Assembly (NCBI GenBank): GCA_030603745.1
Contig: JAUVXE010000008.1
Coordinates: 37,759 to 101,758 of the forward strand
DNA: 64,000 nucleotides
DNA from: Coriobacteriia bacterium
GTDB lineage: Bacteria > Actinomycetota > Coriobacteriia > Anaerosomatales > SLCP01
Reading direction: 5' to 3'
Under the pieces are notes generated by a model. That model ran no database searches, had not been told where the DNA came from, and saw only the letters and a list, made by a program, of their open reading frames with translations. Each line of letters starts with the position of its first letter. Position 1 is the first letter of the stretch. The translations under genes were made by a program, and so were the position numbers. Below, in pieces: positions 44,612-53,380 of this stretch.

Positions 44612-45282
44612 TGGTCTCCCTCGGCGACCTCGCGTTCACCTTCTGGCTCGGCGTGCTCACGCCGCTCACGGCGCTGTGCGTGATCCCGCTCTACCCGGCG
44701 TTCCTCTCGCGCCTCGCCCGCACGGTCGGGGAGCGGCACGACGCGCAACGCTACCTGGTGCTCTTCGGCCTGCTGGTGAGCCTCGGCGTGATCGCGTTCA
44801 TGACGCTCGTCGGGGTCGTCTTCACCACCTGGCTGCAGGCCTCGCTCACGCGCGTCATCGGTATCGTGTCCCCGATCGCCTTCGCCATCATCGCCGTGGC
44901 GGGCGTGGTGCTCATCTGGGGCTGGAAGCCCAAGCGCAAGGTCCGCCCCAACCGCCTTTCGAACCCCTACCTCTCGGCGGTGGCCTACGGGTTCTTCTTC
45001 GGCGCGATCGTCATCCCGTGCAACCCGGCGCTCATCGCCGCGTTCTTCGCCCGCGTCGCCACCGTCTCCGACGCGGCCGCCAACTACGCGCAGTTCGCGG
45101 CGTTCACCCTCGGCATCTGCGCGCCGCTCATCGCCTTCTCGGCCGTCTCGCGCGCGTCGAGCCGCTGGATGGTCGAAGCCCTCGTGCGCTACGAGCGGCC
45201 GATCGGCGTCGTCGCGGGCTCGGTGATGGTGGCGGTGGCCGCCTACTACCTCGTCTTCGTGTTCGAGGTCTTCTCGCGCTGA
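44611..45282 (+). CDS. ccdA: Cytochrome c biogenesis/thiol transport protein CcdA
   Basis: A 223-residue membrane protein with six helices. The two redox Cys are C23 in TALCVIPLYPAF and the one in VIPCNPALIAAFF (about residue 138), each placed in a helix as in CcdA. It carries electrons from cytoplasmic thioredoxin across the membrane to outer thiol proteins. The start overlaps the stop of the Sec-containing lipoprotein (TGATG), so that protein is its likely partner. The thioredoxin reductase at 1-190 would be the electron source. Confidence 0.9.
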   Translation: MVSLGDLAFTFWLGVLTPLTALCVIPLYPAFLSRLARTVGERHDAQRYLVLFGLLVSLGVIAFMTLVGVVFTTWLQASLTRVIGIVSPIAFAIIAVAGVVLIWGWKPKRKVRPNRLSNPYLSAVAYGFFFGAIVIPCNPALIAAFFARVATVSDAAANYAQFAAFTLGICAPLIAFSAVSRASSRWMVEALVRYERPIGVVAGSVMVAVAAYYLVFVFEVFSR

Positions 45283-45391
45283 GGCCGCGGCGCGCTCCCC
45301 CGACCGCCCGCTCCGCCTGCCCGCCGCGCCCCCGCCTGCCGTCCTGGTACCATACCTCCCGGCACCCATCACCCGCCGAGGAGGATCAGCC

Positions 45392-46498
45392 GTGACGACC
45401 CTGCCGCTCGTGCAGCGCTACCCCGGCACCGCCGCGCTCCCGCGCGTGCCCCTCGCCGAGCTTCCCACGCCGGTCACCGCGCATCCCGAGCTCGCGGCGT
45501 CGCTCGGCGGGGCCCGGCTGCTCGTGAAGCGCGACGACGCCTGCGCCGAGCCCTACGGCGGCAACAAGGTGCGCAAGCTCGAGTTCCTCCTCGGCGCGGC
45601 ACTCGCCGAGGAACGCCGGGCGCTCGTGACCTTTGGCGCGTACGGCTCGAACCACGCGCTCGCGACCGCGCTCTACGGGACGCGCGCGGGACTCGACGTG
45701 CACGTGGTGCTCGCGCCCCAACCACATACGGGCTATCTGGAGGCGAACCTCGGCGCGCTCGTGGCGACGGGCGCGCGCGTGCACGTGGTCGACGGGTTCG
45801 AGGCGACGCTGCGCCGCGCCGCCGTGCTCAAGGGCGAGCTTGCGGCCCGCGACGGGGTCGAGCCGGCGATCGTGCCGTTCGGCGGGACGTGCGCCGTGAG
45901 CGCCGCGGGCTTCGTGAACGCAGGTCTCGAGCTCGCGGCGCAGATCGCCACCGCGCAGTTCCCGCAGCCGGTCGCCGTCTACGTGCCGCTCGGCTCGATG
46001 GGGACCGGGGCCGGGATCGCGCTCGGCCTGGCCGCCGCGGGCGTGCGCTCGCGGGTGGTCGGCGTACGGGTCGTGCCCGCCGAGGTGACGCCACCCGACC
46101 TCCTCGACCGCGTGGTCGACGAGGCGGTCGCCCATCTCCGCGCCGCCGACCCGGCGTTTCCCGCGCTCGCCCGCGCCGACCTCGCACTCGAGATCCGCGA
46201 GGGGTTCCTCGGCGGGGGATACGCGGTGCCCACCCCGCCCGCCCGCGACGCTATCGCACTCGCCGCCCGCGCGGGGATCGCGCTCGACACCACCTACACC
46301 GGCAAGGCGTTCGCCGCGCTCGCGGCCGACGGCGCCCGGGGCGGTCTCGAGGGCCGCTCCGTGCTCTTCTGGGACACCTACAACTCCCGTCCGCTCGACC
46401 GGATGCCCGCGACGCCCACCCACGCGTGGCCGGAGGAGTTGCGGTACGCTCTCACGGTCGCCGGGCGGCTGGCGGCGGACCACGACGGGGAGGAGTGA
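45392..46498 (+). CDS. PLP-dependent D-cysteine desulfhydrase/ACC deaminase family enzyme
   Basis: A 368-residue fold-type II PLP enzyme. The PLP Lys is in GGNKVRKLEF (about residue 54), GAYGSNHALATAL binds cofactor phosphate, and the end holds FWDTYNSRP. The family includes D-cysteine desulfhydrase, which releases sulfide and ammonia from D-cysteine, and ACC deaminase; the sequence does not separate them for certain. The GTG start follows GAGGAGG. A possible extended -10 TGGTACCAT lies at 45345-45353. The threonine aldolase gene follows directly. Confidence 0.85.
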   Translation: MTTLPLVQRYPGTAALPRVPLAELPTPVTAHPELAASLGGARLLVKRDDACAEPYGGNKVRKLEFLLGAALAEERRALVTFGAYGSNHALATALYGTRAGLDVHVVLAPQPHTGYLEANLGALVATGARVHVVDGFEATLRRAAVLKGELAARDGVEPAIVPFGGTCAVSAAGFVNAGLELAAQIATAQFPQPVAVYVPLGSMGTGAGIALGLAAAGVRSRVVGVRVVPAEVTPPDLLDRVVDEAVAHLRAADPAFPALARADLALEIREGFLGGGYAVPTPPARDAIALAARAGIALDTTYTGKAFAALAADGARGGLEGRSVLFWDTYNSRPLDRMPATPTHAWPEELRYALTVAGRLAADHDGEE

Positions 46499-46506
46499 GC
46501 GCGACG

Positions 46507-47535
46507 ATGCGGGCGAGCCTCGGCAGCGACAACCATTCGGGCGTGCATCCGGCGGTACTCGAGGCGATCGGCCGGGCGAACACGGGGCACGTCCCGGCCT
46601 ATGGGAACGACCCCTATACCGCCGAGGCGGTCGCCCACTTCCGCTCGCTCCTCGGCGAGGAGATCGACGTCGCGTTCACCTTCAACGGGACCGGCGCGAA
46701 CGTGGTCTGCCTCGCGAGCGTCTGCCGGCCGTGGGAGTCGGTCATCTGCGCCGCGACCGCCCACGTCAACGTCGACGAGTGCGCCGCTCCCGAGCGGATC
46801 GCCAACGTCAAGCTCGTGCCGGTCGCCACACCCGACGGCAAGCTCACTCCCGAGCTGGTGCGTCCGCACCTGACCGGGTTCGGCTTCGAGCACCACGCGC
46901 AGCCGCGGGTGATCTCGGTGTCGCAGGCCACCGAGTACGGCACCGTCTACACGCAGGGCGAGCTCCGGGCACTCGCGGACCTCGCGCACACGCACGGCCT
47001 GCTTCTCCACGTCGATGGCGCGAGGCTCGCCAACGCGGTGGCCTCGCTCGGGTGTGACGTGCGCGACCTCGTCGTGGGCGGCGGGGTCGACGTGCTCTCG
47101 TGGGGCGGCACCAAGAACGGCATGCTCGCGGGCGAGGCGGTGGTGGTGCTCCACGGCGCGCCCGCCGACGTGCTCGCGTTCGTGCGCAAGCAGTCGTGCC
47201 AGCTCGCGAGCAAGATGCGCTTCATCGCCGCGCAGTTCTCGGCGATGCTCGCCGATGGGCTCTGGCTCGAGAACGCCGCGCACGCCAACGCGATGGCCAC
47301 CCGGCTCGCCGAGGCCGTCGCCGCCCTGCCCGGCGTGACCGTCACGCAGCGTGTCGAGGCCAACGAGGTCTTCGCGACGCTGCCGCCCGACGTGATCGGC
47401 CCGCTCGCCGAGGAGTTCGGCTTCTACACCTGGGACGAGGCGCGCGGCGAGGTGCGGTGGGTGACCTCCTTCGACACCACGCCCGACGACGTCGACGCGC
47501 TCGCGGACGCGCTCTACCGCGCGGTGAGCCGGTAG
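46507..47535 (+). CDS. Low-specificity L-threonine aldolase
   Basis: A 342-residue fold-type I PLP enzyme. The start SDNHSGVHPAVLEAI, LHVDGARLANA and the PLP Lys in SWGGTKNGMLAGEAVV (about residue 203) are typical of threonine aldolase/beta-eliminating lyases. It splits threonine to glycine and acetaldehyde. I chose ATG 46507; GTG 46495, overlapping the previous stop, is in the same frame and cannot be ruled out. Its last 22 bases overlap the end of the convergent sugar dehydrogenase gene. Confidence 0.9.
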   Translation: MRASLGSDNHSGVHPAVLEAIGRANTGHVPAYGNDPYTAEAVAHFRSLLGEEIDVAFTFNGTGANVVCLASVCRPWESVICAATAHVNVDECAAPERIANVKLVPVATPDGKLTPELVRPHLTGFGFEHHAQPRVISVSQATEYGTVYTQGELRALADLAHTHGLLLHVDGARLANAVASLGCDVRDLVVGGGVDVLSWGGTKNGMLAGEAVVVLHGAPADVLAFVRKQSCQLASKMRFIAAQFSAMLADGLWLENAAHANAMATRLAEAVAALPGVTVTQRVEANEVFATLPPDVIGPLAEEFGFYTWDEARGEVRWVTSFDTTPDDVDALADALYRAVSR

Positions 47536-48758
47536 ACCGCGCCGCCGAAGTCGATCACGAGCAGTTCGCCGTCGTCGGTCTCGCCGAAGCTCACGACCGC
47601 GAGGTCGGTCTCGAGCAACTCGCGGTTCTCGGCGCTCCCGTCCGCCGCGCGAACGAGGCCCCAGATCCGTCCGCTCACGTAGTCGCCGTAGAGGTAGACG
47701 CCGCGCATCGCGGGGAACTCCTCGCCGCGGTAGACGTAGCCCCCCGTGACCGAGCGGCCGATCGGGTGGCGGTACTCGACGATCGGCCAGGCGAAGCCGT
47801 CGAGGTCCTCGGTGACCTGGCGGTCCGGCGGATAGGGCGACGTGCCCTCGAAGAGGTTCCACCCCCAGTTCTCGCCTCCCCGGCTCTCCGCGGGCTGGAA
47901 GTCGATCTCCTCCACGGCGTTCTGTCCCACGTCACCGATCCACAGGTCACCGGTCTCGCGGTCGAAGCTGAAGCGCCACGGGTTGCGCAGCCCGTAGGAC
48001 CAGATCTCGTCGAGGGCGTCTTCCCGTCCGGTGAAGGGGTTGTCGGGCGGCACCACGTAGGGCAGTGAGCCGAGCTCCGCAGGCCCGCCGGGGCCCTCGC
48101 CCACGTCGATACGGAGCATCGCGCCGAGCAACGTCGTGAGGTCCTGGCCGCTGCCGAGCGGGTCGCCGCCGCTGCCGCCGTCCCCGAAGCTCGCGTACAG
48201 ATAGCCGTCGGGACCGAACGCGATATGACCGCCGTTGTGGTTCGCATAGGGCTGGGGCACCCGGATGACCACCCGCTCGCTCGCGCGGTCCGCCGCCGCG
48301 CCCGTGCGCTCGAAGCGAGAGACCACGCTCGCGCCGTCCCGGTCGGTGTAGCTCACGTAGAAGCGCCCGTGTTCCGCGTATCCCCCGGGGAACGCCACGC
48401 CGAGGAGCCCTCGCTCGGACTCGGTGCTCACCGCGTCGCGCAGGTCGAGGAAGACTTCGGGCGCCCCGTCGCGGACCACGAGCAGACGGCCGGTCTTCTC
48501 GGCGACGAACAGGTCGCCCGAGCCGTCACCGGACCCGGTGGCCAGCAGCGGCTGCTCCAAGCCGGCCACGAGCGGCTCGACCTCGATCTCGAGGGCATCG
48601 AGGTCGGGACCGGGCTCGGCCGGGGGCGGCGTGGGGGTCTCGACGGGGTCCGTGGGCACGATGACAGGGTCTGCGGCCGGCGCGCATCCCCCGAGCGCGA
48701 CGGCGAGCGCGACGGCAAGGGCGATCGACAGGACGGCGGTACCCACGGCGCGACGCAT
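47514..48758 (-). CDS. PQQ-dependent glucose/sorbosone dehydrogenase-like lipoprotein
   Basis: A 414-residue lipoprotein: signal peptide with lipobox ALGGC (C25), a Pro-rich linker, then a six-bladed beta-propeller of the glucose/sorbosone dehydrogenase family (about 55-410). Recognisable parts are GLLGVAFPGGYAEHGRFYVSYT, NHNGGHIAFGPDGYLYASFGDGG, EIWSYGLRNPWRFSFD and GENWGWN, with the His and Arg used for PQQ in related enzymes. The sugar substrate is not known. GAGGAGG precedes ATG 48758; the longer frame is less likely. It overlaps the aldolase end by 22 bases. Confidence 0.88.
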   Translation of the reverse strand: MRRAVGTAVLSIALAVALAVALGGCAPAADPVIVPTDPVETPTPPPAEPGPDLDALEIEVEPLVAGLEQPLLATGSGDGSGDLFVAEKTGRLLVVRDGAPEVFLDLRDAVSTESERGLLGVAFPGGYAEHGRFYVSYTDRDGASVVSRFERTGAAADRASERVVIRVPQPYANHNGGHIAFGPDGYLYASFGDGGSGGDPLGSGQDLTTLLGAMLRIDVGEGPGGPAELGSLPYVVPPDNPFTGREDALDEIWSYGLRNPWRFSFDRETGDLWIGDVGQNAVEEIDFQPAESRGGENWGWNLFEGTSPYPPDRQVTEDLDGFAWPIVEYRHPIGRSVTGGYVYRGEEFPAMRGVYLYGDYVSGRIWGLVRAADGSAENRELLETDLAVVSFGETDDGELLVIDFGGAVYRLTAR

Positions 48759-48862
48759 CGGACCTCCTCGGCCGGGTGTGTGTCTCCCGAGTACATTCCC
48801 AGCCAGCCGTCTCGCGAGCGTGTACAATCACTCCACGTGTTCGACGGCGCGAGGGAGGCTCC

Positions 48863-49090
48863 GTGGGCGAAGAGTGCAAACTGAAGGCGGCGAACGGCAT
48901 CAAGGCCCACTGCGAGGGCGACACCTGCACCTACTGGCGGGTGGTCGACCATCTCGACCTCGGCGCCCAGGGCAACGGCTGCGCGATCCAGTACTTCGAG
49001 CTGCTCGGCGAGGAGGGCAGCGAGGTCTCCGCGTGGCTGCTCAGCGTCCGCGAGCGTCTCGCTTCCGTGACGCCCGCGGGCGAGGCGTAG
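48863..49090 (+). CDS. Small Cys-rich protein of unknown function
   Basis: A 75-residue protein with four Cys (in EECKL, AHCEGDTC and NGCAIQ), a TYWRVVDHLDLG motif and a C-terminal helix. The spacing of the first three Cys could bind a metal ion. I know no family name. GTG 48863 has GGGAGGC five bases before it. It lies just before the NYN-domain gene and is divergent from the sugar dehydrogenase. Confidence 0.6.
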   Translation: MGEECKLKAANGIKAHCEGDTCTYWRVVDHLDLGAQGNGCAIQYFELLGEEGSEVSAWLLSVRERLASVTPAGEA

Positions 49091-49146
49091 GGGACCCGCG
49101 TCGGCCCCTTCGCCGAGGAGGTCCGCGTCGGGACAGGACGGCTGAG

Positions 49147-49674
49147 ATGCTTCACCTGGTCGATGGCTACAACGTGACGAGGTCCGATCCCGCGACCCGC
49201 GGGATGTCCCTCGAGGAGCAGCGTGAAGCGCTCGTCGCCCGCCTGCGGGTCCGGGGACGCGACCTGCTCGGCGCCGGTCGCATCGTGGTCGTCTTCGACG
49301 GCCAGGGCGGGGCGGGGGTCTCGGTCGGCGGCGGCAGCGGCCCGGTCGAGGTCCGCTTCTCGCGGGAGGGCTCGGCCGACGACGAGATCGTGCGGCTCGC
49401 CGCGGCGGCGGAGCGTGAGTCGGTCTGTCTGGTGACCTCAGACGCGGCGCTCGCTGCACGCGCGCGTGAGCGCCGCGGAGGCGCTCGCGGCACGGGCTTC
49501 GAGGTCCGGCCACGGGAGATCCTGTTCGAGGCGACCGTCCGTGGCGGCGGCGGCCGGCGGCGGCGGACGGGCTCCTCGGCCGAGGGCGTCCCGGCGGGCG
49601 GGAACCTGATCACCGCGGAGCTCAAGACGCTCTGGCTCGACGAAGAGGACTCACGCGAGAAGAAGAAGGAGTGA
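49147..49674 (+). CDS. NYN-domain RNA-binding/nuclease-like protein (YacP family)
   Basis: A 175-residue protein with a NYN/PIN-like domain. LVDGYNV at the start, VVVFDGQGG, FSREGSADDEIVRLA and VCLVTSDAALAARARE hold the conserved acidic residues of the YacP (Rae1) group, which cuts mRNA on ribosomes in Firmicutes. The C-terminal part is basic, Gly-rich and probably unfolded. It starts at ATG 49147 and ends one base before the next gene. Confidence 0.82.
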   Translation: MLHLVDGYNVTRSDPATRGMSLEEQREALVARLRVRGRDLLGAGRIVVVFDGQGGAGVSVGGGSGPVEVRFSREGSADDEIVRLAAAAERESVCLVTSDAALAARARERRGGARGTGFEVRPREILFEATVRGGGGRRRRTGSSAEGVPAGGNLITAELKTLWLDEEDSREKKKE

Positions 49675-49675
49675 G

Positions 49676-50431
49676 ATGCCCGGTATCGGGGTGATCGTGA
49701 ACGTGGGTGCGGTGCTCGCCGGCACGGCGGTCGGGCTGCTCTTCGGCAGGCTCATCGCCGAGCGGTTCAGGGTGATCGCCTTCGCCGGGATCGGGCTCGC
49801 GACCACGGTCATCGGCGCGAGCATGAGCCTGTCGGGCCTCGCCGCCCTCGGCGACGACGGTCTGGGCTCCTACGCCGCGCTCGTGCTCGTGGGCTCACTC
49901 GTGCTCGGGGCGCTCTCGGGGGAGGCGCTCAGGATCGAGCACGGGCTCGAGCGGTTCGGGCAGGCTCTCCAGCGTCTCGCCTACCGGGCCCCGGTGCTCG
50001 CGCCGGGCCGGGCGGAGCAGCCCGGCGAGAAGGGGCACACGCTCGTCGAGGGGTTCGTGACCGCCTCGCTGCTCTTCTGCGTGGGGGCCATGACGATCCT
50101 CGGCTCGATCCAGGACGGCTTGGGCGACCCGTCGTTGCTCTACCTCAAGGCGCTGCTCGACGGCATCGCGTCGGTCGCGCTCGCCACGACGCTCGGCGCG
50201 GGCGTGGGCCTCTCGGTGATCCCGATCCTCGTCATCCAGGGCGGGATCGCGCTGGGCGCGAGCTCCGTCGAGCCGTTCATGACCGAGGCGGTCATCCACG
50301 CCATCCAGATGACCGGCGGAGCGCTCATCCTCGCGATCGGGCTCGACCTCACCGGCATCAAGCGCCTTCCGGTGGGCAACATGCTGCCGGGAATCCTCAT
50401 CGCGGCGCTCCTCGCGGCGGTGCTGACGTGA
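49676..50431 (+). CDS. DUF554 membrane protein
   Basis: A 251-residue membrane protein with seven or so helices and the DUF554 (YdfK-like) layout: GIGVIVNVGAVLAGTAVGLLFGR at the start, SLVLGALSGEALRIE, FCVGAMTILGSIQDGLGDPSLLYLKALLDGIASVALA, and LDLTGIKRLPVGNMLPGI at the end. The function of the family is unknown. It starts one base after the NYN gene stop and overlaps the next gene (GTGA). Confidence 0.88.
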   Translation: MPGIGVIVNVGAVLAGTAVGLLFGRLIAERFRVIAFAGIGLATTVIGASMSLSGLAALGDDGLGSYAALVLVGSLVLGALSGEALRIEHGLERFGQALQRLAYRAPVLAPGRAEQPGEKGHTLVEGFVTASLLFCVGAMTILGSIQDGLGDPSLLYLKALLDGIASVALATTLGAGVGLSVIPILVIQGGIALGASSVEPFMTEAVIHAIQMTGGALILAIGLDLTGIKRLPVGNMLPGILIAALLAAVLT

Positions 50432-50823
50432 GCGGCGGGTCCGCGGGGCTGCCCGAGCCGATTCCGTCGTTCAACTGGGGCGCCTTCTTCCTCCCCCCGA
50501 TCTGGGGTATCGCGCACGGGCAGTGGCCGGGGATATTCTTCCTGCCGCTGTGGGTGTTCGTGGACAACATGCTGCGCAACCCCAACGCCCCGGGGGCGTG
50601 GGGGACGGTCCTCGGCGTCTCGATGGCGGCGGTCACCCTCGCCTTCCAGGCGGGGTTCGCGGCCAACGCCAACCGATTCGCGTGGCAGCGCGTGGCGGGG
50701 CGGGTGACCCCGGAGCGGTTCGCGGGACGCCAGCGCCTGTGGGCGATCGCCGGCGCGCTCACGGTGAGCGGGATGGCGGTGTGGATCGTCGTGTTCCTGC
50801 GCGCGGCCGCGGGCGGCGCGTAG
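50428..50823 (+). CDS. Small membrane protein with a DUF2628-like start
   Basis: A 131-residue membrane protein with three or four helices. FNWGAFFLPPIWGIAHGQW near the start resembles the NWxAFFxPxxW motif of DUF2628-type proteins. The function is unknown. The GTG start overlaps the DUF554 stop, so the two are co-translated and may work together. Confidence 0.65.
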   Translation: MSGGSAGLPEPIPSFNWGAFFLPPIWGIAHGQWPGIFFLPLWVFVDNMLRNPNAPGAWGTVLGVSMAAVTLAFQAGFAANANRFAWQRVAGRVTPERFAGRQRLWAIAGALTVSGMAVWIVVFLRAAAGGA

Positions 50824-50901
50824 CGCGATCGGTGCGGGAGTGCGAGCGGACGTGCTTCGGCGTATCCTGGACGGAGGCAGCACCCGGATCGAGGGGGTCA
50901 G

Positions 50902-51279
50902 GTGGAACGCGCGCCGCTCGTGCTCACGGTCGACGACGATCCCGAGATGACGATGCTCATCTCGCTGCTCCTCGAGACGGAGGGGTTCGAGGTCCGCACC
51001 GCCGAGAGCGTCTTCGGCGCGATGAAGCAGATCGCCGAGGCGGTCCCCGACGTCATCCTGCTCGACATCATGATGCCCGGCGTGGACGGCTGGCGGTTCT
51101 GCCGCGCGCTCGGCGAGAGCGACGAGACCGCGAGGATCCCCGTGGTGTTCGTGACCGCGCGGGGCGGCGAACGCGATCGGGCGGCGGCCGCGGCGGCCGG
51201 CGCGGCGGGCTTCCTCGCAAAGCCGTTCGGCAACGACGAGCTGGTCGAGGAGGTCAGGCGGCACGTCTCCGTGGGCTAG
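50902..51279 (+). CDS. Single-domain response regulator
   Basis: A 125-residue receiver domain. D10-D11-D12, the acceptor D55 (VILLDIMMPGVDG), switch Thr in FVTARGGE and Lys in LAKPFGNDE are present. No output domain. The start is GTG. A TATCCT (50863-50868) may be its -10. The histidine kinase at 51465 is the likely neighbour partner, though that kinase has a damaged ATP site. Confidence 0.87.
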   Translation: MERAPLVLTVDDDPEMTMLISLLLETEGFEVRTAESVFGAMKQIAEAVPDVILLDIMMPGVDGWRFCRALGESDETARIPVVFVTARGGERDRAAAAAAGAAGFLAKPFGNDELVEEVRRHVSVG

Positions 51280-51464
51280 ACGGCCGGCTTCGGGCATCGT
51301 GGATCGGTCCCTCAGGTCGACCCCACGTGTCGCTCGCGGACGCCGCGGGGGACACCGGCGCGCGGGTATCACAGCGTGCGCAGGGGTGAAGAAGGGAATA
51401 TACTCCAGATAGGGGTGGCCACCGGCAGGGCCGCGGACAGTGACGTCGACGGGGAGCGCACGGG

Positions 51465-52475
51465 ATGCGGACAGTGCTGTCGAGTGTCGCCGGGAGGAGC
51501 GTGCTGATCGCGCTCGCGTTGCTGGGGGCTCTCGTCTATTGGAGCGGCACCGCCTGTGAACGCCTGATCGAGGAGCACGCGGTGGCCGGGACGCTCGACC
51601 CCGCCATCGCTGAGACCCTCGTCGCGGGCGTCTGGGGCTGGCACGTGATCACGGGTCTCGGCGCGCTCGCGCTCATCACCGGCCTCGGCGTGATCTCGGT
51701 CCGCTCGGAGTCCCGCCTGCTCGCCGCGAGCGCCTCGCTCGACCAGACCACCGTCGAGCTCAAGGACCTCAGCCTCGCCCGCACGAGCTTCCTCGCGATG
51801 ATGAGCCACGAGCTGCGCACGCCGCTCAACTCCGTGATCGGTTTCTCCGGGATCCTCGCCTCGGGGATGGCCGGCACGCTCACGGTCGAGCAGCGCAAGC
51901 AGGTCGGCATCATCAACAGCGCGGGGCGCCAGCTCCTCGCCCTCATCAACGACATCCTCGACCTCTCGAAGCTCGAGACCGGCAAGCTCGTGCTCGTCGC
52001 CGAGGAGTTCCCCGTGGCCGAGGCGATCGAGTCCGTGGTCGACACGCTTCGCCCCCTCGCCGAGGACCGGGGGCTCGAGATGCGCGTCGAGCTGCCCGAC
52101 CCGGCCCTGCGGATGTGCACCGACCGCCGCCGGCTCGAGCAGATCCTCCTCGGCGTCATCTCCCGCTCGGTGCGGCTGACCGAGAGCGGGCACGTGCTCG
52201 CGCAGGCGCGGGTCGCCCCCGATGGCGACGTGGTCTTCACCATCTCCGACACCGGGGCCGGCATGACCGCCGATGAGATCGCTGCGCTCTTCGACGAGAA
52301 CCGCGAGATCGACGTCCGGGCGGGCAGGCCGCGTTCGACCGGGTTCGCGCTGATGGTGTCGCGCCGGCTCGCTCGGGCGCTTCGCGGCGATATCGAGGTC
52401 GAGAGCGAGCCCGGGCTCGGCTCGGTCTTCACCATCCGTCTGCCTGAGATCCTCGACGAGGGTCTCTGCGGCTGA
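51465..52475 (+). CDS. Membrane histidine kinase with degenerate ATP-binding domain
   Basis: A 336-residue protein. Two membrane helices (about 10-27 and 60-80) enclose a short outside loop, followed by HisKA with H115 (MMSHELRTPL) and a HATPase-like domain (about 215-330). The DTGAGM box is there, but the N box reads QILLGVISRS where an Asn is expected, and the G2 box reads STGFALM where GTGLGL is expected. It may bind ATP poorly and serve as a phosphatase, scaffold or signal sensor. GGGGAG precedes the ATG; a TATACT (51399-51404) may be its -10. The 185-base gap before it holds nothing else clear. Confidence 0.82.
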   Translation: MRTVLSSVAGRSVLIALALLGALVYWSGTACERLIEEHAVAGTLDPAIAETLVAGVWGWHVITGLGALALITGLGVISVRSESRLLAASASLDQTTVELKDLSLARTSFLAMMSHELRTPLNSVIGFSGILASGMAGTLTVEQRKQVGIINSAGRQLLALINDILDLSKLETGKLVLVAEEFPVAEAIESVVDTLRPLAEDRGLEMRVELPDPALRMCTDRRRLEQILLGVISRSVRLTESGHVLAQARVAPDGDVVFTISDTGAGMTADEIAALFDENREIDVRAGRPRSTGFALMVSRRLARALRGDIEVESEPGLGSVFTIRLPEILDEGLCG

Positions 52476-52505
52476 ACACGGACGGGCGGGGTCGCCGATG
52501 CTCGC

Positions 52506-53162
52506 CTAGAGCTCGGCGCGCCAGCCCTTGACGGTGAACGCCGCGGGGCAGACGTCGTTCAGCGCGCACGGACCGCATGCGGGTCGCTTCGCCGTGCAGA
52601 CGGCTCGTCCGTGGTCGATGAAGCGGTAGTTGACGTCGTACCACTCGTCGCGGGGGAAGAGTCCCATGAGGTCGCGCTCGACCTTGTCGGGGTCGGTGTG
52701 CTCCGAGAGCCCGAACCGCCGCGAGAGCCGCAACACGTGGGTGTCCACCGCGATGCCCTCGACCACGCCGTAGGCGTTCGCGATCACGATGTTGGCGGTC
52801 TTGCGCGCCACGCCGGGTAGGCTGATCAGCCCCTCCATCGTGTCGGGGACGCGCCCGTCGAACTCCGAGACGATCCGTTGGGACGCGCCGATGATCGCCT
52901 TGGTCTTGTTGCGGAAGAACCCGGTGGAGCGGATGAGCTCCTCGACCTCGGCGGGATCGGCCGCGGCGAGGTCCGCCGGTTCAGGGAAGCGGGCGAACAG
53001 CGCGGGCGTGACCTTGTTGACCCCCACGTCGGTGGTCTGCGCCGAGAGGATCACCGCGATGAGCAGCTGGAACGGGCTCTTGAAGTCGAGCATCACGTGC
53101 GCCTCCGGGTAGAGGCCGGCCAGCCGGTCCATGATCGCCCGCGCTCGCTCGACGCGCTCCAT
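52506..53162 (-). CDS. nth: Endonuclease III
   Basis: A 218-residue base-excision repair enzyme. The helix-hairpin-helix LPGVARKTANIVI holds the catalytic Lys (about residue 124), VDTHVLRLSRRFG holds the catalytic Asp (about 142), and C189, C196, C199 and C205 bind the [4Fe-4S] cluster (C-x6-C-x2-C-x5-C). It removes oxidised pyrimidines from DNA and nicks the abasic site. It converges with the kinase gene, 30 bases between stops. Mfd lies on the other strand upstream. Confidence 0.96.
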   Translation of the reverse strand: MERVERARAIMDRLAGLYPEAHVMLDFKSPFQLLIAVILSAQTTDVGVNKVTPALFARFPEPADLAAADPAEVEELIRSTGFFRNKTKAIIGASQRIVSEFDGRVPDTMEGLISLPGVARKTANIVIANAYGVVEGIAVDTHVLRLSRRFGLSEHTDPDKVERDLMGLFPRDEWYDVNYRFIDHGRAVCTAKRPACGPCALNDVCPAAFTVKGWRAEL

Positions 53163-53284
53163 CCCCGCTCCCTCCTCCTCGGCCTCCCGCCCCGCCCGCT
53201 CGGGCGGTCGCCGTTGATACTACCCGAACCCGCCCGCGCGCCCACCCGCCGCGCACCGCCCGCGCGTCCGTCCGTCGCGCCGCC

Positions 53285-53313
53285 TTGACCCGCCGCACGG
53301 GCGGGGCTACCCT
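53285..53313 (+). promoter_or_regulatory. Possible mfd promoter
   Basis: TTGACC (53285-53290) and TACCCT (53308-53313) with a 17-base spacer, 68 bases before the mfd ATG. The remainder of the 218-base gap to nth is C-rich and holds a short GCCCG/CGGGC hairpin but no gene. Confidence 0.45.
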
Positions 53314-53380
53314 CGCATGACCCCGCACCGGGACACCGGTCGCGGGCCGTCGTCGTGTCCGGACCCGCCGAGGAGCCCCT

